NCBI GenBank assembly: GCA_951812315.1
Contig: CATOSA010000029.1
Location: 1 to 47,402, forward strand
DNA length: 47,402 bases
Source: an uncultured Burkholderiales bacterium
Lineage (GTDB): Bacteria > Pseudomonadota > Gammaproteobacteria > Burkholderiales > Eutrophovitaceae
Reading direction: 5' to 3'
The notes under the pieces were generated by a model that was not told the DNA's origin, searched no databases, and saw only the letters and a list, made by a program, of their open reading frames with translations. This document shows positions 41,274 through 47,402 of the stretch, one piece after another. The translations under genes were made by a program, and so were the position numbers. Within the stretch, counting starts at the first letter, position 1; every line of letters starts with the position of its first letter.

Positions 41274-42352
41274 CTACAAATCGTCCAGCAACTGCTCAGC
41301 CGCTTCGATCACTATCGACTGGTGCGGTTGCAATTCGTGCCCTGCATTGGCCGATATGTACCCCGACCACGGGTCGACGACTTTCACCCTGTGCCCGCAG
41401 AGTTGTTCAATAACTGCGAGTGCAGCGAACGGCACGAATTGCGGACTGTAGCCACCTTCGTGGCAAATTACCAACTTGCCGCCGCACAATGCGTCTGCGC
41501 TGGCCATCAGGCGTGCCGCCATTTCCCGGTAGGTCTCGGCGTAACACATCATTCGCGCCAGCGGATCGAGCCCATTGGCGTCCAGACCAGAGGCGACGAC
41601 GATGAGGTCCGGCGCAAAGCGCTCGAGCGCCGGCACCACCCGATCGAACGCCGCCAGGTAAGCGCCGTGACCGGAACCCGGTGGCAACGGCAGGTTGATG
41701 TTATAGCCTTTGCCGGCACCTTCGCCGCGTTCGGCCATTGTTCCCGTACCTTTCGGGTAGCAATTGTCCTGATGAATCGAAATGGTCAGGGTGTGCGGGT
41801 CATCATAAAAAGCGTCCTGTGTACCATTGCCGTGGTGGACATCCCAATCGACAACCGCTCCACGTTGCCCGCGTCACGCGCGCGCATAATTGCGAGCGCG
41901 ATATTGCAGAAAATCGCGAAGCCCATGCCCTTGTCTCGCGTGGCGTGATGACCGGCGGGCCGCACCAATGCATACGCGTTGCTCAATTCGCCCGCCAGTA
42001 CGGCATCGACTGCAGTCATGCAGCCTCCGGCAGACAACAGCGTCGTTGAATAGCCGCCTTTACCTATCCACGCGTTCTCTCCAGCATCGCCTCCGTTGGC
42101 GTTGCGCAATGCTTCGACGCGAGAAACATACGCGTCAGTATGAAAGCGCAGCAGTTCCTCGCGCGTTGCACTTGCCGGATTGATAACGGCCAGGTGTTCG
42201 ATCAGGCCGGACGCATCCAGCAGGTTCTTGATGCGCCGCTTTGTATCGGGCCGGTCAAAGGCAGGGTATGGCTCGCAGCCGGGCAGGGGCGGCATGCTGC
42301 TGCCGGCATCGAACCAGAAAAAATGCTCATCCCAAATCAGGCCGGTAGTCAC
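41274..42352 (-). pseudogene. HDAC-like amidohydrolase (acetylpolyamine/class II type), frameshifted
   Basis: Two adjacent frames together make one histone-deacetylase-family enzyme. The first, from GTG 42352 with GAGGTGA upstream, has DEHFFWFDAGS and the active-site pair RPAGHHAT (His135-His136). The zinc ligands continue in another frame: VVDWDVHHGNGTQDAFYDDP, then TISIHQDN, and later ASGLDANGLDPLARM and CHEGGYSP. One missing G in the run at 41855-41856 explains the shift, giving a 359-residue protein. Such Zn enzymes remove acetyl groups from polyamines or other amides. It lies 30 bp downstream of a LivM-like permease. It could be a sequencing indel or a true lesion. Confidence 0.83.
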
Positions 42353-42382
42353 AATTCACCTCTTTATCAACAAACGAACCAT

Positions 42383-43651
42383 TCAAGGCGTCTGGCCCAT
42401 TGAACGGGATTCCGAGACGGTCGAATTAGCCGCATGCCACGCATGCCCGACCCATCGGTAGGTAATACGGCAAAGCACCGCACCGACAGCCGCAAGTGCG
42501 ATGCTTGTCAGCCAGGGCCATGGCGAGCGGGCCGCCACGGTCAGGCCAAAAATTTCGGCGCTGTCCTGCCAGCTCTGCGAGTTGCTGACAAAGTTGAGCA
42601 ACTCGAAAATGCCAATCAAACCAGTTGCGCAGATCGCCGTCGCGATCATTGCCGAAAGGTAGGACGGTATCAAAGCGAGCATCAGATGGCCGTCGTGGCG
42701 CCATATCGGCCCATGTACAAGTACGATATTTGCCAGTCCGCCGGGTACGAAGACTACGACGACGACGAACAAAATGCCAAGGTAAAGCGACCAGAGCGCG
42801 GTTACGTCACTAAGTGCAGAAGTCATTGCCGTGACCAGCGCGGCACCGGCAATTGGCCCAAACAGATTGCCGGTGCCGCCGATGTAAGTCATTACAAGCA
42901 CGGCAGTGGACTGTTGCGCGCCGAGCGACGCACCGCCAATGAATTCGTAGTTGATCGCCTGCAAAGCGCCGGCCAGACCTGCGAAGAATGCCGAAACACA
43001 GAACGCGAGCCAGCGCACTCGTTGTTCGTTGAATCCGGTGAAGCGAACACGCTCGGCATTCTCGCGAACCGCAACGCACAGCATGCCAAGCGGCGTTCTT
43101 GCAAACACGTACAGTGCGGCCAGAACGAGCAGTAGCCAGCCTGCAATCAGGTAGTAGACCTCGATCTGTGGACCAAAGCTAATGCCAAGCGGCTCGAACC
43201 CGTAGCGGCGATCGGTATGGCCCGCCGCACGGCCATAAAACGGACCCGGAAAAATGATTGCGAGGGCCGACACCAATTCGATGAATCCGAGCGAAATCAT
43301 CGCGAACGGAATACCCGACAAACGCGTCGACACATAACCGATGACGATGCCGAAACTCAATCCGACCAGCCCGCCAATCAACGGAATCAGACTTACTGGC
43401 AGATACGGCAGTACGCCCGCGCCCGACGCATTCATGAAGTGAATTGATGCAAAGCCGGCGAGTCCGAAGTACAGCGCGTGTCCGAACGACAGCATGCCCG
43501 TCTGGCCAAGCATGACGTTGTAGGCCAGTGCAAAGATGGCCGCCACGCCAATCTGGCAAAGCAGTGTCAGCGCCGCGCTCGATGAGAACAACAGCGGCAA
43601 GGCGGCCAGACAGGCCGCTGCAATCAGCCAGGGCGCAAACTTCACTGGCAT
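42383..43651 (-). CDS. LivM-like branched-chain amino-acid ABC permease, orphan
   Basis: A 422-residue inner-membrane permease. The LivM signature is plain: ALAYNVMLGQTGMLSFGHALYFG, PFAMISLGFIELV, GMLCVAVRENAERVRFTGFN, FCVSAFFAGLAGALQAINYE and TYIGGTGNLFGPIAGAALV. It has about ten helices, plus a C-terminal extension of roughly 100 residues with one or two further helices (ALIPSYLSAMIATAICATGL) that normal LivM lacks. No livH, livG, livF or binding-protein gene is adjacent on the sequenced side. The direction of transcription leads into the HDAC-like gene 30 bp downstream. The substrate may be an acylated amino compound, by inference from that neighbour. Confidence 0.87.
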   Translation of the reverse strand: MPVKFAPWLIAAACLAALPLLFSSSAALTLLCQIGVAAIFALAYNVMLGQTGMLSFGHALYFGLAGFASIHFMNASGAGVLPYLPVSLIPLIGGLVGLSFGIVIGYVSTRLSGIPFAMISLGFIELVSALAIIFPGPFYGRAAGHTDRRYGFEPLGISFGPQIEVYYLIAGWLLLVLAALYVFARTPLGMLCVAVRENAERVRFTGFNEQRVRWLAFCVSAFFAGLAGALQAINYEFIGGASLGAQQSTAVLVMTYIGGTGNLFGPIAGAALVTAMTSALSDVTALWSLYLGILFVVVVVFVPGGLANIVLVHGPIWRHDGHLMLALIPSYLSAMIATAICATGLIGIFELLNFVSNSQSWQDSAEIFGLTVAARSPWPWLTSIALAAVGAVLCRITYRWVGHAWHAANSTVSESRSMGQTP

Positions 43652-43783
43652 TTGACGGACGGCCTCATCCCGGGGTCGAACTGTATTTCCCGCGCGGCCC
43701 TTGAAACGCTCATTCGTTCGGCAGTGCGAAACGCCGGCGCATGAATCTGGGAGTCTGGCCCTTTGAATAAAGTAACTGGAATG

Positions 43784-44194
43784 CTATTCGTCGGCAGGCG
43801 AGGTCACGACGACGAATTTGAGATCGGTCATGCCGGTATTGTAAATAGCGTGTTTCGTACCGGGCGGGATAAAGATGGCGTCGTCCTTGCGCACCACGGT
43901 GCGCTCACCGTCCAGTTCCATAAGCCCTTCACCGTCGAGCACGTGATAGAGCTGTTCCTGAATTCGATGGCTGTGCGGTTCGACGTAGGCGCGCGGTTGG
44001 TAAACGGAGATGCGGTAGTCGATATTGCTCGAACCACACGACTCTGGCTGCACCAGCATTTTCGAGAACGCGCCGCCATAATGCGCGGGCGGTTCATCCC
44101 AGACTACTGTTGCCGCAGGCCGGATGGCGGCTTTCGCTTTCTTGCTCGTAGACTTCTTTGCAGTTTTCTTCTTTACTGCTTTCTTCTCGACCAT
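43784..44194 (-). CDS. Cupin-domain protein with Lys-rich N-terminus
   Basis: A 136-residue protein starting at 44194 with GGGAGG upstream. The first 22 residues (MVEKKAVKKKTAKKSTSKKA) are strongly basic, like histone-H1-type or PhaF-type tails, and may bind nucleic acid or stick to polyanions. The cupin core follows: YQPRAYVEPHSHRIQEQLYH, VLDGEGLMELDGE, and DAIFIPPGTKHAIYNTG with the metal-binding His/Glu set. It is probably a metal-binding regulator or enzyme. It is upstream of, and in the same direction as, the LivM gene (132-bp gap) and divergent from the DUF3179 gene. Confidence 0.78.
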   Translation of the reverse strand: MVEKKAVKKKTAKKSTSKKAKAAIRPAATVVWDEPPAHYGGAFSKMLVQPESCGSSNIDYRISVYQPRAYVEPHSHRIQEQLYHVLDGEGLMELDGERTVVRKDDAIFIPPGTKHAIYNTGMTDLKFVVVTSPADE

Positions 44195-44534
44195 GTGATC
44201 CTCCCTGGTTGTTCGGTCGTGTGTAATGTGTAGTCGCGATGATGAAGGCGTGATTGGCAGAGCCACCTGGAGCGAAAACCAACCGGTGTCTTGTATCCAT
44301 GGTATCGCATTGGGGAATCCATAAAAGCAGCCTTGCTTCAGTGTCAGTTGAGGGCGTTCGATATTGACAAGGGGCAGACTGTTCCACACTTTTTTCATGT
44401 GGTGATTCGTCATTGCGCCTCGATACTACGCGCTTGAACATTGGTGACGTTTCTTGTGTAGACGTCGCGACCCCCCGGCGATTCCATAAATCATATTTGT
44501 TAGACTTGGCCGAAACTTTCCTCTGATCACTTCA
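44195..44534. other. Divergent intergenic region, cupin / DUF3179
   Basis: A 340-bp space between divergent starts. No gene, RNA or strong hairpin was recognised. It is expected to hold both promoters. An AT-rich TAAATCATATTTGTTAGAC segment about 30 bp upstream of the DUF3179 start is a possible -10 area, but no hexamer pair is convincing. Confidence 0.35.
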
Positions 44535-45770
44535 ATGTTTGAATACCTGCTTTTCTATATCTCCGCCCTGGTCGTAATCTACATCGGCTTTCTGTACTTC
44601 CGTGACCTCGGCGACGTTTCACAGTTAGTCGTCAGGGTGAAACGCAAGAACATGATTCGGTTCATCCGGCACGAATACAAGTTGCTGGGGATCGGTCTTG
44701 TTGCAACAATTGTGTTGGCGGTTGCGTACTTTGCAATGGGCGCCGGCACAGCCTGGGTCTTCTGGCACGTGCTGATAATTGTCCTTGTGCTCTATCTGTT
44801 TCCGTGGATCTGGGTGCACGTGGGGCTACGAAACCAGAGAGACACCGCCAGTTATTACTCTATAGATGAGGCGCGGGCCGAACTGGCGCCGGGCGCCCCT
44901 GTCATCGTTCTTGAAAACAATGGCGTGGCGCGAGCGCATCCGGACAGTCATTTGATGCGCCCCCACCTGGCGGGCAATGCTGAAGGTCTGGGTGGTGAGA
45001 ACGTCATCATGACTTACTGCGCGATGGCCAACCTGGGTCTGGGTTATGTTCCCGAAATTGACGGCAAGGCATGCGCGCTGGAGGTGCTTGCGTAACACGG
45101 CAATAACCTGATTTTGCGTGACAACAGCAGCAGCGAACCGATACAGCAAATTTTTGGACGGACCGAGAAAGATCAGCGGGGCGGCTCTGCGATGCAGCCA
45201 TGGCCAACGTATCGAATGACATTTCGCACCTTTCAGAAAGCCTACCCTGACGGGACCGTATTCCTGAACAAGCCGTCCCCGAATCTCTTGCTGCGGCTAT
45301 TTGACCTGGCAACCGGAACAGTATTCGATGCCAGTATCGCGCGCCAGCATAACGAGGCAAAGCCGATCATGGACAACATGTCCAGCCACGATGATCGCTT
45401 GCCAGCAAAAACCTACGTCTGGGGTATAGATATCGGCGACGATGCAGTCTGTTTTACCAAGGATTTTGTCGTAGAGCAGGGCAACGTCGTCAATGCCAGA
45501 ATCGGTAACCGTGACATTGTCTTGGGCTGGGATCCTGTCTATGAAAGTCTTGGTGCCTGGTACAACGATAGCGGTTCGCCGATCACCCGGATCGATTTCC
45601 GCGGCCAGTCGAATCAGGGAAGCCTGATGCGCGTTGAAAGATTAAAGGCAGGGTTGTTCTGGCATGTGTGGTCGGAGTTCTATCCGCATACGGACATCAA
45701 TCGTGTTCATGATGTCAAGACTCCGGGAGAAGAAACGGGCGTTGACGACACAGACAAACCGCGCGCGTAA
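44535..45770 (+). pseudogene. DUF3179 membrane protein with an internal ochre codon
   Basis: One frame of 411 codons runs from ATG 44535 to 45770, broken only by TAA at 45093-45095. The N-terminus has three hydrophobic helices (YLLFYISALVVIYIGFLYFR, LGIGLVATIVLAVAYFAMGA, VFWHVLIIVLVLYLFPWIWV). Then comes DUF3179: AHPDSHLMRPHLAGN, VIMTYCAMANLGLGYVPEID, G-K-A-C-A-L-E-V-L-A, stop, HGNNLILRDN, QQIFGRTE and FRTFQKAYPDGTVFLNKPSP. The stop stands where a Gln (CAA) would fit. The function of DUF3179 is unknown; many members are exported or membrane-bound. The nonsense codon may be real or a sequence error, because both halves remain conserved in pattern. Confidence 0.78.
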
Positions 45771-45781
45771 TTTTCGCGGCA

Positions 45782-46729
45782 TCAGTCAACGGAGTGTTGC
45801 GTCGAGGTTCGCATTTGTTCGACGTAGGCAGCGAGGCCACGCCGAATATCGTATTTCGGCTTCCACCCCAATTCGGCTTCGGCGCGCGAAATATCGAGCG
45901 CACCTTTCTTCACCAGTTCGATCTGGTTGCCGTGCCGGTACAGGCCGGCGCCGACTGAGAGTTGTGCACCTGGAATTAGTTCGCTGACGATCTGCGCCAG
46001 CTCCGTGACGGTGCACGCTTGCCCGCTGGATATGTTGTAGACGTCGTAGCGGTGTTTGTCATGGTCGAGGGCGGCAAGGACGGCTTCGACCCAGTCGTCG
46101 ACCCACGTGTGGTCGATTGCCGTGTCGGCGCCATGTGGAATGTGCAGTGGACGGCCCTCGAGCGCCGCCATGACCAGATTGCGCGGTATCCGGTCGCGCG
46201 GCAATGCGGGTCCGTACACCCACGACGTGCGCAGGTTGATCACTTCAAGCCCGTGCAGATCACGGTAGGTCCGGCCGAGTTGCTCGACGGTCGCCTTGCA
46301 GATGCCGTAAGGCAGCACCGGTTCTAGGGGATGTGTTTCATCGATCCGGTCGGTACGAAACGCACCGTAAGCTTCTTCAGAGCTGATGTGTATGCAGCGC
46401 TTGATGCCACCGATGCGCATCGCCTCGAATACGTTAACCGAACCTTCGACGTTGATTCGAACGATATTGTTCGGACTACCGATGGAGGACAGTACGCCGA
46501 CGATGGCGGCGCAGTGGATGACGCTTTGCGGTTTGTGCGTCAACACCGTTTGCGCCAGAGCGGCCATATCGGTGATGTCACCGGGGACACGAACGTATCG
46601 GTCCGGCGACGTGTTGCGAACTTCAGGGAAATGGGTATCGAACGCGATCACGGTGTCACCGCGCGCAATCAGTGCGTTTGAAACTGCCGTTCCCAGAAAT
46701 CCCCCACCGCCGGTAACTAGTATGCGCAT
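45782..46729 (-). CDS. NAD-dependent epimerase/dehydratase (extended SDR)
   Basis: A 315-residue extended short-chain dehydrogenase. It has MRILVTGGGGFLGTAVSNAL (NAD-binding GxxGxxG, residues 7-13), VIHCAAIVGV, IHISSEEAYGAF (catalytic Ser) and the YxxxK pair in LPYGICKATVEQL, then NLRTSWVYGP and ELGWKPKYDIRRGLAAYVE. Relatives act on nucleotide sugars (UDP-glucose 4-epimerase-like) or other NDP-sugars; no sugar pathway genes are adjacent. It converges on the DUF3179 gene with an 11-bp gap. Confidence 0.88.
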   Translation of the reverse strand: MRILVTGGGGFLGTAVSNALIARGDTVIAFDTHFPEVRNTSPDRYVRVPGDITDMAALAQTVLTHKPQSVIHCAAIVGVLSSIGSPNNIVRINVEGSVNVFEAMRIGGIKRCIHISSEEAYGAFRTDRIDETHPLEPVLPYGICKATVEQLGRTYRDLHGLEVINLRTSWVYGPALPRDRIPRNLVMAALEGRPLHIPHGADTAIDHTWVDDWVEAVLAALDHDKHRYDVYNISSGQACTVTELAQIVSELIPGAQLSVGAGLYRHGNQIELVKKGALDISRAEAELGWKPKYDIRRGLAAYVEQMRTSTQHSVD

Positions 46730-47064
46730 TTGGTCGACCGAAATTCAGGCTTCAAAACAATCATTATAAAGAGAAGCATGCTCCCTTCTTTAAGGCTGCG
46801 ATGTGCAAACATGCTTGACCAATCAATTGTAGGTCAAACATCACGATGTCGCGTTGCTGTGGCTCCCGTTGGCTTCGTGCTCTGGTCGGATCGCAACTTT
46901 GACTTGAGTCAATAGCGATAGAGCGCGTCACGGCGTTGCCTGAACTTCCTTCGGGATGTAGAGTAAAAGCGTGTCGCCCGCCACCTCGCGTGCTGGGTTT
47001 CCTATTTGGTAAGTGGCGATGTTCTTGCCGCCTTACTATCAGAAATATTTTGAGGAGATTCAAA
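46730..47064. other. Intergenic region with two inverted repeats
   Basis: A 335-bp divergent region between the epimerase start and the last gene. It holds two TTGAC-type inverted repeats, TTGACC-N11-GGTCAA (46815-46837) and TTGACT-TG-AGTCAA (46899-46912). No gene is seen. Confidence 0.45.
46815..46912 (+). promoter_or_regulatory. Pair of TTGAC/GTCAA inverted repeats
   Basis: Two dyads with the same TTGAC half-site lie 84 bp apart (46815-46837 and 46899-46912), about 150-250 bp upstream of the DsbA-like gene. Shared half-sites suggest a common dimeric regulator, but the different spacers (11 and 2 bp) weaken this. Confidence 0.35.
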
Positions 47065-47402
47065 ATGGCCAAGCCTACTCCCCGGCTTACCCAAAAGTTG
47101 TACGACGAACTGAATGCAAGCCTGGATACAACCTGGCCCCAGGATGAAGCAGTTCCGGAACTGCCGCCGATGCCGGTGACGGATGATCCGGAAATGAATC
47201 AGAACGCTTTTCTGTGGACTCATTTCGATGACAACGTTTATCCACCACGGGAAGAAGGCGTGCCGGCGCCACGGACGCGAATCGTAACCGAAAGCGACCC
47301 GCTCGAAGTCGATGTGTTCTGGTCGATGCGCAGCCACTATAGCTACCTGACGTTGAACCGTCTTGTGTGGCTGAACTACAACGTCAATGTGAACATTCGG
47401 CC
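47065..47402 (+). CDS. DsbA / 2-hydroxychromene-2-carboxylate isomerase-like protein (3' end outside window)
   Basis: ATG at 47065 follows GAGGAG at a proper distance, and the frame stays open to the last base (112 codons). The first about 80 residues are a Pro/Asp-rich lead (ETW-like LDTTWPQDEAVPELPPMP). Then EVDVFWSMRSHYSYLTLNRL begins a thioredoxin-like fold. The position of the DsbA CxxC is occupied by S-M-R-S-H-Y, as in HCCA isomerase/kappa-GST-like proteins, which use a Ser and glutathione. Such enzymes appear in aromatic-ring degradation. The long N-terminal lead is unusual. The assignment is limited by truncation. Confidence 0.65.
   Translation, partial: MAKPTPRLTQKLYDELNASLDTTWPQDEAVPELPPMPVTDDPEMNQNAFLWTHFDDNVYPPREEGVPAPRTRIVTESDPLEVDVFWSMRSHYSYLTLNRLVWLNYNVNVNIR

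Overview
The window reads as chromosomal DNA of a free-living, probably marine or sediment gammaproteobacterium with moderately high GC. This is an inference from gene content: a VC0807-family membrane protein, a 93-residue PpiC, a two-subunit ferredoxin-linked indolepyruvate oxidoreductase, HigBA, an IS3-family element and lipoproteins with normal lipoboxes. No rRNA, tRNA, CRISPR array or phage structural gene was found. Many genes encode catabolic or redox enzymes.

Left part (1-13.1 kb): a strongly decayed area. A DUF302-like fragment and a class III aminotransferase pseudogene meet at a 76-bp leftover of an insertion-sequence end. A sulfatase sits between a Rieske N-terminal fragment and a ThuA C-terminal fragment. 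Then come DUF1353, PpiC, VC0807-family and lipoprotein genes and a Mo-bis-MGD oxidoreductase. A membrane-protein/serine-protease pair follows; the membrane-protein gene is split by a full IS3-family element (11773-13047) with a CAC target duplication. Removing the element restores its frame exactly at the junction.

Middle (13.3-30.2 kb): a membrane-anchored TIR protein, a lipoprotein, and a large MalT-like ATPase/TPR regulator with a BTAD-type C-terminus. The regulator is divergent from a TPP-dependent enzyme, and the space between them holds an 11-bp-period direct repeat. Next are higBA with a palindromic operator candidate, an ethylbenzene-dehydrogenase-type cytochrome c, a crotonase, an exported Rossmann protein, a GST, a luciferase-like oxidoreductase and a DoxX-like protein. 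These are followed by an operon of Na+/solute symporter, 37-aa membrane peptide and exported cyclase, closed by a clear intrinsic terminator.

Right part (30.3-47.4 kb): iorAB; an HPt-REC-REC-GGDEF diguanylate cyclase, frameshifted in the middle; a Ser/Thr kinase with a cyclic-nucleotide-binding domain; an exported D-2-hydroxyacid dehydrogenase; a minus-strand set of LivM-like permease, HDAC-like amidohydrolase and NTT-type transporter; a cupin; a DUF3179 membrane protein with an in-frame stop; a nucleotide-sugar epimerase; and the start of a DsbA/HCCA-isomerase-like gene.

A recurring feature is single-base frameshifts, mostly in short G/C or A runs (about 10087, 11696, 14288, 25691, 35409, 38224, 41855), plus isolated nonsense codons. 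Together they suggest uncorrected long-read indels on top of real gene decay. The most specific new hypotheses are the BTAD-regulator/11-bp-repeat pair, the small symporter partner peptide, the exported Rossmann enzymes, the adjacent c-di-GMP and kinase signalling genes, and the LivM-amidohydrolase-NTT set.
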